A DNA stretch of 29,007 bases, taken from NCBI GenBank assembly GCA_026260175.1, contig JAKCWW010005287.1:1-29007 (forward strand). Direction: 5' to 3'. The notes beneath the pieces were generated by a model. That model searched no databases. It was not told where the DNA came from and saw only the letters and a list, made by a program, of their open reading frames with translations. Below, piece after piece: positions 1-9,590 of the stretch (its first letter is position 1; each line of letters starts with the position of its first letter). The position numbers and the translations under genes are program-made. The DNA is from Reticulitermes lucifugus (taxonomy: Eukaryota; Arthropoda; Insecta; Blattodea; Rhinotermitidae).

Positions 1-779
1 TGTGATTTGGCTCCTGAGCTACAGACCTCCGAAATCCCGGAGGGATTTATGAAACACGCTGTAAGTAAACCCCGTATGAGCGTCTTCTACCGGACAATTT
101 TAATGTGCTACCGTTACTAACACTGTATCCAACCCTCGTGATTTACATTTCAAAAAAGTGTCAAACCCTCGAATTTTCACTGACCCAACAAACTCCAAAA
201 CTCCATTAAATTTGAAATTGACAAATGTGTGACAAACTAAAGTCTCCTTTGTACTAACATGCAGCATCTATGCTAACCTCTATTTCTCTCACTCTTTGCT
301 CTTGTAACCCATCTTCCTCCCTGCTAAAATAATGACTTTCTGTTAACTACCAGATGCTACTGACTTCCCTCCTAACACCTGCATTCTCTATCGCTATATT
401 CCAGAATTAACTTCGATTAGTCTAAATGAAGTAAATAATTATTTCCAACGGTTATAAGTGATAACAGTTATATCAGGAGAACGTCAGACTTCTTGGGCCC
501 TGAATATAGTCATAGGAAGGTCCTCCGTAACTTCTTTTCTTGAATACCAGTGTACACTAAGTCATATTCCAGAGGACTTGAATCTACATCACCGTTGTAA
601 GAACCTGAATTTGTGTAATGTTACAAATGCTTTAAAGTTCGGTAACCCTACTTTGACCACAGGTTGCATTTATGAGAGTCATGTGGCTTTAAAATATTTA
701 CATAATATAATTAGGTCCGCTGTTTTCGTAACTATTATTAAAGAGGTGTCATTGATCGAAAATGCATATAGTATCTTGT
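1..779. other. no recognisable gene; anonymous AT-rich sequence
   Basis: I see no gene here. A 107-codon open frame (458-781, +) has no motif I know; its end runs into the retrotransposon remnant that starts near 780, so its last part may be decayed reverse transcriptase sequence. A small perfect inverted repeat (7-bp arms, 3-bp loop) lies near position 30-46. A segment near 134-160 resembles one near 9172-9196, hinting at a dispersed repeat. Confidence 0.4.
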
Positions 780-1490
780 AAAGGAAAACACAGACGCTTT
801 ATTAGTCGCTAGTAAGGAGTGGGGTCTGGAAGTAAACACTGCGATATCTAGCCAACAGAATGCAGTAAAATTACAAGAAGAGGATAGCTAATAAATTCTC
901 CTGCTACCATTCGGTCCAAAATAGTCTAGCCGCTTGCTGTCTAAGGATAAAGATTAAAATGTATAGAAGTATAGTCTTGTGTTTTGTTTCATATTGGTGT
1001 GAAACAGGATCTTTCACATCGAGGGAATAATGTAAGGCTGAGAGTGTTCGAGAATAGGGCGCTGAGAAGGTATTTGAGCCTAAGAAGGACCAGCTAACAG
1101 ATGACTGTAACAAATTGCATAATGAAGAGCTACATGATCTATACTCCTCACCAAATATTGGGTGATCAAATCTAGAAGAATGGGATGGGCGGAAATGTGG
1201 CATGTATGGGTTGAGGAGAGCGTGTATACACGGTTTTGGTGGGAAAACCTGACGGAAAGAGAATACTTTAAAAATCTAGGTGTAGATAGGAGCATAATAT
1301 TCAAGTGAAGCTTAAATAAATAGAATGGGAAGGGGGTGAACTGATTACTCTGCCTCAGGATACGGACAAGTGGCGGGCTTCTGTGCACACGGTAATAAAC
1401 TTTCGATTTCCATAAAATGCGGATAATTTCTTAAATAGCTGAGTAAATATTAGCTTCTCAAAAAGGACTCTGTTCCTTGGAGTTAGTTTG
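780..1490 (+). mobile_element. decayed non-LTR retrotransposon (LINE), 3' end of the reverse-transcriptase ORF
   Basis: Translating the + strand in shifting frames gives a chain of motifs in the order expected for the C-terminal part of a widespread arthropod LINE ORF2. They are ENTDALLVASK..GLEVN (about 785-840), a YHSVQ block (about 903), KIKMYRSIVL..VSYWCET (about 950-1010), KLHNEELHDLYSSPN (about 1113-1160), RMGWAE (about 1178-1200) and a frame-shifted NLGVD/RIRT block. The end (about 1390-1420) corresponds to the NLR(V/F)P ending, followed by a conserved 3' UTR-like stretch to about 1490. The catalytic DD of the RT is not present in this fragment. Many frameshifts and stops make it a fossil. 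Family membership comes from remembered consensus peptides; I do not assign a clade. Confidence 0.8.
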
Positions 1491-2470
1491 TTAATTAAGT
1501 AGCTCGTTACTTCGTTATGAAACACGAATTCTAAACCTTACGTAGATGAGCTGCAAGCTTAAAATAGTTAATGATTAGGCCTACTTCTAAACTGATTGTT
1601 TTGAATGTGTTTTCGCTGACACAAATTGGCCTTCATCAATTCGCAATTTCAATGTAATTCTGACATTCTGGTAAATCGCACAGGTTATGTTATTTTCAAC
1701 CGCGTTTCTAAGAATTAAAAAGAAACAGGATTGCTGAACAATACAGCGTAAACGTAACAGGCTGTTCAATTACTGATAAGGCAAGAAATCTTAACTAATG
1801 TAAGAAAGAGAAATGATAGTCATTCAGTTCCTTATTCTGCAGATGACCCGCGGACGTAAAGTTGTTCACTAAAATGAGTAACTGACACTACGATGAACCC
1901 TTCCCTTTTAGTAGACAGACATTGCACTCACATATTCACACGCAACCAGTCATACTTTGTCTATTCTTACCAGTAAAAGGTCAACTTTATGTATTCAACA
2001 AGCACTTTCACGCTACCACTTCGTCCAGGAGAGCCTATGATTGCTTTCCTTGTCAGTACCACAATACAGAGTAGCTAAAGCTGTAAAGAGGAGGTAGCGA
2101 AAGCGCCCGTTTTTTTTCAGGGGGTTCCTTAAAACGAAGTGTACTGAAGTAGTGAAATTGCTTGACCATTAATACGACAGTAGTATGAATACATATTCCT
2201 GTTAGTCAAAAACGATTTTCCTTAAGGGCTCAGTATTCTCCTTAGTTTTGCGTTAAGCAAAGCTCACTCAAATAACTACAATGATTACTCATTTTAGAAT
2301 ACCCAAATCCATGGTAGTTTTGGACAACAAATTGCGACACTTGTTTCTTAGTGGAAGTTCGAAGCAGTTAAAAGGATTTATCTGTTTCTGGCATCAGGAC
2401 CACACTGAATTTTCAAAATTTTGGTAAAATTATTCAGCTGTAATAAATGTTAGCGATTTACGCTCGACCG
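1491..2470. other. no recognisable gene or repeat
   Basis: There are no long open frames and no motifs I recognise. A T-rich run lies near 2110 and scattered short AT-rich palindromes occur. It may include older TE debris that cannot be recognised by eye. Confidence 0.4.
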
Positions 2471-2737
2471 ATCCCGGTGGCCGCGCGGTCTAAGACTTAG
2501 GCCTATGGCTGCTTGCTTGCTGGGATTGTGGGTTCGAATCCCGCCGGGGTATGGATGTCTGTCCCGTGTGAATGTTGTGTGTTGTCAGAAGTCTCTGGGA
2601 AGGGCCGATCCCTCGTCCAGAGGATTCCTACCGAGTGTGTGAGTTTGTGTGTGTCATTTAGTGTGTTCAGGCGCAATAATCACCCTCTTACACCTACAAG
2701 GAGTAGGTAGAAGAGGTAAGACTAAGAAATAAAGAAG
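2471..2737 (+). mobile_element. tRNA-derived SINE
   Basis: The head carries an RNA polymerase III internal promoter: an A-box-like TGGCCGCGCGG at 2478-2488 and a perfect B box GGTTCGAATCC at 2531-2541. The head is followed by a body with the segment CCTCGTCCAGAGGATTCCTA near 2611, then a tail rich in AAG/AAT near 2690-2737. A second copy on the minus strand (16564-16803) shares both the A-box head and the CTCGTCCAGAGG body segment, confirming a dispersed family. The tails of the two copies differ. The extra spacing and the non-tRNA body argue against a functional tRNA gene. I found no target-site duplication for this copy. Confidence 0.82.
2478..2541 (+). promoter_or_regulatory. Pol III A box / B box of the SINE
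   Basis: The A box is at 2478-2488 and the B box (GGTTCGAATCC, an exact match to the tRNA T-arm consensus) at 2531-2541. Their spacing is compatible with TFIIIC binding. Whether the copy is transcribed cannot be told from the sequence. Confidence 0.75.
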
Positions 2738-3569
2738 AGTCACGCTTGGGGCATGTGCGCCGTTATGTTGTGTCCACTATATTGCGTCATATCCCAGAAG
2801 AACGGAATTCTGTCCATTGTTTTTATTGCCGATTTTAACCAAACTTGACCTATGTCGACGAATTTTGGTGAAACTTCCCAACATAACATTTATGAAAACG
2901 TGCTAAGCAGTTCTGTATTTGCTACATGCTTACAAACGGACTTCCAGGCATCCTGTAGCTAATACAGCCACGTCAGGAATATGCAATACGTTTCTTTAAT
3001 GGGTTATTGAGAACATACGTGTTTGTAATTTAACTCTTTTTCTCAGACAAGCTTCGAAATGTACAATATTTTATAAAATATAGGACGCTGTGATTTAAAC
3101 CCATGCAGTTTTTTTTTGTGGGATTGTGGCCTTTCAAATATGTACAGAATTTCAGAAATCGATTCCACCCGGAAATGCCTTAAAGTGGTGTGACTAGCTC
3201 ATTTTTGACTTTGTCAGCCTTTCTCTCAAAAGAACTTTAAGCCTACTACATTTACGCTACTGACATTTTGCGTTACGTTGGACGAAAATCTCTAGAAGCC
3301 AGAAAACGACTGTTCATGTTGAGTAAGTTCTATAAAAATTCAACTTCTTTGTAAACGTCTGAAGTCAGACTCGCAAATCTTAGCAAGCAATTCCTCCAGC
3401 CTTTAATTCCTATATACACTTAGGAATTAAATGCTGTTTGAAATGCATACAACCCCCCATACCACTTAGGACAGAAGATGTTTTGAAAGGAATATTTCTT
3501 TGCTTTCTTTCAGCTCCGTCAGGGTAGCGTGCAGGAAATAGACACGGTTAAGACAAAGGAAACAGAAGT
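2738..3569. other. no recognisable gene
   Basis: No coding signal is visible. A short inverted repeat (TTTAATTCCT / AGGAATTAAA) lies at about 3402-3431 with a 9-10 bp loop. Poly-T runs lie near 3110. Confidence 0.4.
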
Positions 3570-3573
3570 TACA

Positions 3574-3616
3574 TTCTAGCCTACTTTTCTTTCCTAAAAA
3601 GGAAAGAAGTAGGCTT
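3574..3616. repeat. foldback hairpin
   Basis: AGCCTACTTTTCTTTCCT is followed after about 4 nt by its near-exact reverse complement AGGAAAGAAGTAGGCT, with a 2-nt difference in arm length. It directly precedes the degenerate tandem repeat at 3624-3804 and may be one end of the same repeat family. Confidence 0.7.
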
Positions 3617-3623
3617 TTGAGGT

Positions 3624-3804
3624 CACGCGTGTGGACAGAATGGTGTGTGTATGTGTACGTCCCAAATTCAATTGACCAATTTTCATGAAAATTGTGCCAT
3701 TGGAGGACACCTCCACGTGTGGACAGTATGGTGTGTTTGTGTCAAAATTTCATTTTGCTGATATTCGTGAAAATTATATGAAAATTACTTCACTGGAGGA
3801 CACC
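3624..3804 (+). repeat. two-copy degenerate tandem repeat (~90 bp unit)
   Basis: Copy 1 (about 3624-3711) and copy 2 (about 3713-3804) each begin with CACG(C)GTGTGGACAG-ATGGTGTGT. Each continues through a TTTTCATGAAAATT-like core and ends with a GGAGGACACC block. A more diverged relative of the core (GTGTGTGTAT..CCAAATT..TTGAC..ATTTTCA) appears at about 5399-5450, which suggests a dispersed TE-derived repeat rather than a purely local duplication. Confidence 0.6.
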
Positions 3805-5677
3805 CCAGCGCCGCAATCTATAATTTCTTTCACACAGTTATAAATGCAACCGATGTCGCACGAACTTGCTAGGCGGGAAGAACGTGCAACTTTTATCAAG
3901 GTATTATGATTGTAGAATATAAAATATTTAGATGATGGCCGTGGGAAAAATTTTCATTAGCTTTTCGTTTGATGGCGATATATAATAAACCATTGGAGCT
4001 GGGCAGGTGAAATTTGATAAGGAGATAGATTGTTAACGGCCTACACAGCTTATGTATATGGATATATACAAATGTATATATATATATACATGAAACATTG
4101 TTTGAAAGGAACCTTCTGCAAACGTGACTACCATGCAAAACATCAAGGTTATATCGATCAGATGCTATGTATTCTTAAGTATTTACTTCAATGAAGAGGA
4201 ATCATAGTAACGACAGCAGCAATAACAGAGAACTAGCAATATATTCAATAGAAAAGTTGTCTTTAAGATACGTTCGTAATTATTTGTTACACATAACAGA
4301 ATATAATATACTGCAGATGAATAAACAATCAATGTTAAGTCAATATAGGTAACGTCATCCCCTTGTGCTAGTGAATCAATATCGATTAATTATCCAGTTG
4401 TGTTTGTCTGGACAATAAATCGATATTAATCAGTGTTAAGGATTAAGTTTACTGTCATTACTACACATTAAGAGAGAATGTATATATAAACTATTTAATA
4501 TATCCCTAACATTCATGCTGTGACAGAACGATACAGTAATGATAATGACATAAATCTGATTTCAACGTAGTTAAAAAGAAGATCCCGTCCCGTTGTGCGA
4601 AGATGAGTATTTTAAATGATTGTTATTAAATTATTCAATGTACGAGTTCGAAAATGTACGTATATACATTTTGCTTTTGTTCAATTCTCTCCAAAACGGG
4701 GGAAGAAATATCTTGCACATAGAAGTATCGGCCATTTCTCTCTACAGCTTTTGTCCAAAATATTCTTAGCTCCGATACGTATTTAAGGAGTAACGCTCGA
4801 GATGCCCGCAGAACAGCGCGTAGCTTTTCATGTAAAGTTGTAGTTACAATTGTTCGAAATGAATGAAATTTTAAGTGAATCAGCAGTTATTCTTAAAATC
4901 CTCCAATATCACAGTTAAAGACAACTAGCTTATCGGTTCACCGGTTTTTTATTTTCTGCAGAGAGAAGAACTACGTGAGCAATTTTAATGGACGCTCTGC
5001 AAGAAGGCGATCGCGCTTAGAACGCTGTTCACTGGACGTGCTCGTATGTGACTGCGACAAATTTGGTTAGACAATGCGGTCATTACATAATCTTTTTTCA
5101 GAACCACTGCTTCTGTGAGTAAACAAAATTCGGCACACATGCGATCACTATCTTCGTGATTAACCGGTTCATATTCTGAAGTGGACAGCATTGTAATATT
5201 AGAAGGCTACACTACATCGGTGCACGGTTTCTTTTGTGGCAGTTGGCAACTCTCTTCATAAAAGTAAACGAGACACACGTTAATGAAACTGAGGGAAATA
5301 CAGCGCCTGAAATAAGGATGTGTTTTTACTAGCCTGCTTTAATTTCTTAAGAAAATAAAGTAATGAGATCGTGCTGTCACTGTGTATGCGCGCTCTTGTG
5401 TGTGTATTCCAAATTTTAAGCCAGTTGACAGATTTTCACAAAATTTCTTATGAACGTTGTCATTGCATTCCCTCATGCTCTTTAATATCCTACAAATAAG
5501 TAATGACAACATGACGGATTCATAAATTTGAGAGGTTGGAGTGAAAATTTAGTGCCCTAAAATGATGAATGGTAATTGATCTTCGAAACTAATCAATAAT
5601 CAACTTTTGTCAATGTCATTTTTGTAGAAACTAAAATAACTTTAACTTTTCTTTAGCTTCCGGTTTACGGTAATAAA
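3805..5677. other. no recognisable gene; AT-rich
   Basis: Open frames here (3896-4138 and 4985-5191, both minus) are short and have no recognised domain. The stretch contains a (TA)n tract near 4074-4089, a long hairpin at 4374-4429 and a possible relic of the 3624-3804 repeat near 5399-5450. Confidence 0.4.
4374..4429. repeat. imperfect 22-25 bp inverted repeat
   Basis: AATCAATATCGATTAATTATCCAG is followed by a 10-nt loop and then CTGGACAATAAATCGATATTAATC-like sequence, the near reverse complement. The stem could be a foldback element or cruciform. No flanking duplication is evident. Confidence 0.65.
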
Positions 5678-6393
5678 CAGTGGCGGCTCGTGGGACTTTC
5701 TTATTGTAGGGCTGGGGCTAGGATTATCGTATGATTATGAAAAGGCCTAATAGAGCCTTTCTTTCAGCACATCTACTCAACCACTTATGTTTAGCCTAGG
5801 CCTATATAGCAGGGTTAAATGTTCTCGTATAATTCTGTACTCTGCTTGACGATGACTAGGAAATAACTGAACCAGGAGTTTCACGGCCTAAATTCTTGAA
5901 CCCAATCTTCTCGGCGAGAGTTAATTCCGAAACCTTGATGCCCTGTAAGTACTTTACACTCTTCTTGTCCATGCTTTCTTAAAATTGCAACTACTAAAAT
6001 TAAAACATGCACAAATACAGCTTCGAAAACGGCTTGGTAAAAATGATAAGTCCAGTGTTTGAAACTTTAGAAAAAGTACACATATATGAAGTCCCCTTTT
6101 AAACCCTCTCTGAGCTGCAATGACCGCAGCCCGGCCCGCGACCTAGCTGCTGCTGTTTTCCCAACACTCGTCCTAGATGCGCTGACCCAATGCGCAACTT
6201 CTGGGTAGGGCACAGCCCGCTCGCTTTCCGCAGCACTTAAAGAGTCTTTGCAAATATTTGAATTTAAAATGATTTCATTCACATTCTTTTAAAGAATGTA
6301 TCTCCCAACGAAAACTTCTATTTAGATATTTAGTTTAATTTTTCTCAAACTCTCTGGGAGGGGCCTGCCGGCCTTACGGACGAGTCGCCCCTG
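5678..6393. mobile_element. non-autonomous hAT-like DNA transposon (716 bp)
   Basis: The left end reads CAGTGGCGGCTCGT. The reverse complement of the right end reads CAGGGGCGACTCGT, so the two ends match at 13 of the first 15 bases. The element is flanked by an 8-bp duplication, GTAATAAA at 5670-5677 and GTAATAAC at 6394-6401 (7 of 8). The CAGTGGCGG-type terminus and 8-bp duplication are hallmarks of hAT elements. The interior has a GC-rich block near 6110-6230 and no transposase-like frame, so it would depend on an enzyme supplied in trans. Superfamily assignment rests on terminus and duplication length. Confidence 0.8.
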
Positions 6394-6401
6394 GTAATAA
6401 C

Positions 6402-6729
6402 ACGATAGGTCATATACACATATGCAAATTACATAGGCCCTAGAAGGTAGAGCTTATAAGGTGACAAACACACACTTGAAAATGGTGCCAAATTTTGGAG
6501 GTATATTCGAATAGAACAGGGGTTTCAAGGGCGTACTCAACCGATACTCACACAAATATAAAAACTAATTGAAGATGTATTTAGGTGACCATCACCGCTA
6601 TTAGTAGATCTAAAAACTAAAGAGACACTGAATTTTGTCCACTTGTAAAATGCTGCAAGAAAACAACCCAGACCATACGTTAAGGCGCAACAAAATTTTT
6701 CAATAATTTTTCACCTCAAAATACTACAA
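6402..6729. other. no recognisable feature
   Basis: This short AT-rich stretch lies between the hAT-like element and the LINE fragment. I see nothing in it that I can name. Its right part may include the 3' end of the minus-strand LINE. Confidence 0.35.
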
Positions 6730-7160
6730 ATAACTAACTGCATGGAGCAAGGGTCTTCTTGAGATGCTAAGAGCTCCTCATCTATTTAAAAATTGTTCCG
6801 CATTTTATGGAACTCGAAGGTTCAGTACAGTGTTCATAAGAGCCCACCACTTGTCCCTATCCTGAGCCAGATCAACCCAGTCTTGTCTCGTTTCTTGAAG
6901 ATAAATTATAGTTGTCTCTATACACATTCTATGAAAGACATGTAGAGGGAGTGAAGGTATAGTTCCGCTCATTCTTAACCTCGACGCTAGTTGAAGGTGA
7001 ATGGTCAGCCTCACGCCCCGGCCGCTTTACCCCCGGTGAAAAAAGTCCCCGTTGCCCATTGCACAGTAGGCTGGGTAGGCTCCAGAGGGCATCTGGACGT
7101 TTTTGAGAAAAGATAAATCTCTCTAATATTATCCTCCCATCTACTCCTAAGTCTTCCAAT
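6730..7160 (-). mobile_element. LINE 3' end, interrupted by a short insertion
   Basis: On the minus strand the 5' part (7160 to about 7112) encodes GRLRSRWEDNIRE, and the 3' part (about 6897 to 6810) encodes [19 protein letters not shown] and then NLRVP. The conserved 3' UTR-like stretch follows down to about 6730. These are adjacent segments of the same LINE family as 780-1490. Between them lies a 203-bp insert at 6907-7109. Confidence 0.82.
6907..7109 (-). mobile_element. 203-bp short interspersed element inside the LINE, with 9-bp target duplication
   Basis: AAGATAAAT occurs at 6898-6906 and again at 7110-7118, exactly bounding the break in the LINE. The minus strand contains a GC-rich core around CACCGGGGGTAAAGCGGCC (about 7035-7015) that, if translated, gives a GVKRPGREADHSP string I recall from many arthropod gene predictions; it is a repeat, not a gene. 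A diverged second copy lies on the + strand near 11550-11710. The sharp edges and duplication support a recent mobile insertion. I cannot assign a class and see no clear Pol III boxes. Confidence 0.72.
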
Positions 7161-8030
7161 TGGCAACTACATCAAATACCGATGTATATATATATATATA
7201 TAAAATAACGAATTGAACGCTCTTAGACTGTAGTACACGGACCTCTTTTACACGCAAAAGTACAATTTTAAATCACAGTGTAAGAGACATGCCGGGCCGC
7301 ACAAACTTCTCTGGCATATTCCTTGAAGGAATCACGGTAGTGACCATCGTATTGACCTAAAACAAATATTAACCTCTTTTACTTCCTGTGTGTTTGGTGT
7401 GATGAGGTAGCACGCTATTAAACGACAAATGCCGCAGTGTAACGAGGATCGGGGTCACAGAGCTGGCTTACGGTCAATGTCCTGGCAGCTGACAAAGATC
7501 CGCTCCTTTCTTTGCACGACCTTGGCACTTCAATGATTTTCAAACAGTTTTAAACAAAGCCGTATTTTACTTCACTCTTTTAGTTGTTCATTTGTTTAAC
7601 GACGCGTTCATTTGCTAAGAGTAAACAGCGTCTATTGAGAGGACCATGAAAAATGAATTGGAACGAATATTAAAAGAATTGGTCGGTCGTGGAATAATTT
7701 AAGGTACTCGCTGGGAGTTTGTCTCGGGAGACTGAATAAAACCAGGAATACTGTCTTCGACCTGCAATCGTGATATTAACCTCCATATGTTAGGTAACAA
7801 ATCCAATGTGATTTCTCTGTAACTAAATGTTAAGTAACACGGAATGCTTCTTCATTTATTACAAGCGGCTCATGTTTATGGCTTGAAATATTGTCTGAGA
7901 GAAGTCCAAAATGTAAATAATCATCAATAAGCACTGTAAATTGTTCTTGTTGTATTTAATGTTACCTGTTTTCATATAGGTTATTTCCCATTGCGCTAAT
8001 ATACAGAAAATTCAATCACAGAACCTAATA
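7161..8030. other. no recognisable gene; (TA)9 microsatellite at 7185-7202
   Basis: Nothing coding is recognised. A pure TA run occupies about 7185-7202. The rest is anonymous. Confidence 0.4.
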
Positions 8031-8794
8031 CAGAGTGAATGAAAAATGCAAGGCCAAAATTATAGAAGGTGAGTCTACATTACAATAAAAAATAGTTTAT
8101 GTACATGTACCTTCTGAAGCATGGTTTTCGAGTTACGGTCTGTTGCAGATTGACGAAAATGCTCAAATTGTCCACTTTGAGCTTCAACGCACGATGTTGC
8201 ATGTCTGTACAGCAATTACCTGAGTCGCTAGAAAATTCCAGGTGTCGTACGAATCACCTCAAATCCATTCTGTATTCGTTGTTGCAAGTCCTGGACGTCA
8301 CTGACTTCTTTAGCATACACAGTAGACTTTAAATATCCCGACAGATAAAAGTCTAAGGGGTTGAAATCATGGGAACGAGCAGGCAATGCTGTTGGTCCAC
8401 CTCGTCCTACCCATTGTTCCGGAAACATGCTGTTAAAGAATTCCCAAAGTGCAAGAAGCAAATATGGTGGAGCTCCATCATGGTAGACCATGAAGGAATC
8501 CTAAGTCTGCAGATCCACATCTTGCAACAGCTATGGAAGGACCTTTGTTAGGAAATAGTGGTAAACAGCCCCAGTCAGACGAGGTGGAAGAAAGTAGTGT
8601 CCCAGAAGTCTGTCTCCTTCCATGCCTGCATAGAAACCCAAGGTGGACACGTTTAACATTTTCTTTAATCGTCAGGAGCCATAACTCGAACATCACGCTT
8701 CAGAAGGCCTATGTTCATATCATGCTTCTTTTTCTTGTATTGTGGTGCAGATTCATCTTCTGATGGTTTGGCCGTGCATTTTTTGTTCACTCTG
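8031..8794 (-). mobile_element. internally deleted Tc1/mariner-like transposon (764 bp) with long inverted repeats
   Basis: The ends begin CAGAGTGAATGAAAAATGC and, reverse-complemented, CAGAGTGAACAAAAAATGC. They match at 25 of the first 28 bases and similarity continues past 55 bp. A second matching subterminal block (CTTCTGAAGCATGG at 8111 versus the reverse complement of 8677-8706) extends the inverted repeat to roughly 115 bp with gaps. A TA dinucleotide flanks both ends (8029-8030 and 8795-8796), as expected for Tc1/mariner. The interior holds the C-terminal half of a transposase on the minus strand (see separate entry). The whole N-terminal HTH region is missing, so the element cannot be autonomous. 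Confidence 0.88.
8096..8700 (-). pseudogene. mariner-like transposase, C-terminal half, frame-shifted
   Basis: The gene would encode a cut-and-paste DDE transposase acting on the surrounding inverted repeats. Reading minus from about 8700, the segments are a frame-shifted HYFLPPRLTGAVYH block (about 8600), YHDGAPPYLLLALWEFFN (from 8486), PEQWVGRGGP, SHDFNPLDFYL (about 8370) and DVQDLQQRIQNGFE..TTPGIF (to 8228). A CVEAQSGQFEHF block (about 8190-8150) then runs into the left inverted repeat. HDGAPP and the (P)D-NPLDF motif carry the second and third catalytic acidic residues. The first D and the DNA-binding domain are absent. At least two frameshifts separate the blocks. Motifs match a transposase family common in insects and spiders; this comes from memory, not a search. 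Confidence 0.85.
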
Positions 8795-8796
8795 TA

Positions 8797-9590
8797 TATG
8801 ATAAAATATACGTGTGTATGTCCTATTAATAAGTATAATCGACAAATTTTATTTCAAACTTAGTTTCACTTTGTATTGAGCTACCTTCAATATAGTGCGA
8901 GAAATAATGATTTATGATTTACGTAGTCTGAAAAAATCTAAATCTAAAAGTAAATTCCCTTCGACGATTTTAGTGTAAAACTCCCACAACAAATTCTTCC
9001 TAGGTGAAACACGCGGATATCTGTTCCGAATAGGTCGCCTCATAACAGGTCCTCCGGTTTAAACTTATGTGTAATGAGTGGCTGACTAGGTGCTCTTAAG
9101 CTCAAAACCATGAATGCGTAAAAGAGTGTAGATTCTCTGACCTGGACACCAGGATGGTAATAAACTAACAGCCTCCGTGATTTGTAATTTTGATGTGACG
9201 TAATAAAAGACAAAGTTTCTGCGACTTATAAACATTCACCAGTCACACACATTTCCACGCTTAATGCCTGTCATCAATTGGCTATCTATCTTACAACTGA
9301 TAATGTAAAAGCAAAATTAACAAATACGTGTTAAGTATGTAATATAGTCTAATGATGGTGGGAATTAAGCGTCGAAATGCTTATGACTCATGATTGGTTG
9401 CAAGGTGTAGAATGGTTGTTAGAGCCTAACAATAAACTTGCGTTATTCAAAGCTACACGCAATGCAGAAAAAAAAAAGACGATCCTAAGTTAAACCGGAG
9501 CCAGACTCCGAGCACAGACGCTGACAAGTCGATCACTTCTTTACCCGTCCAAGATGTCATGTGGCGGTAGCGCACACGGGTTAAGGTCGG
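8797..9590. other. no gene; possible inverted-repeat-bounded interval 9051-9500
   Basis: CTCCGGTTTAAACTTA at about 9052-9067 is nearly the reverse complement of TAAGTTAAACCGGAG at 9486-9500, bounding about 420 bp. No matching target duplication is visible, so a MITE is only a possibility. An A-rich run lies near 9467-9478. Confidence 0.35.

Noticed and set aside
2471..2550. Functional tRNA gene
   Set aside because: The box spacing and adjoining SINE body, and a second dispersed copy, indicate a SINE head.
6067..6282. 71-codon minus-strand frame in the hAT-like element
   Set aside because: No transposase motif; a chance frame in a GC-rich block.
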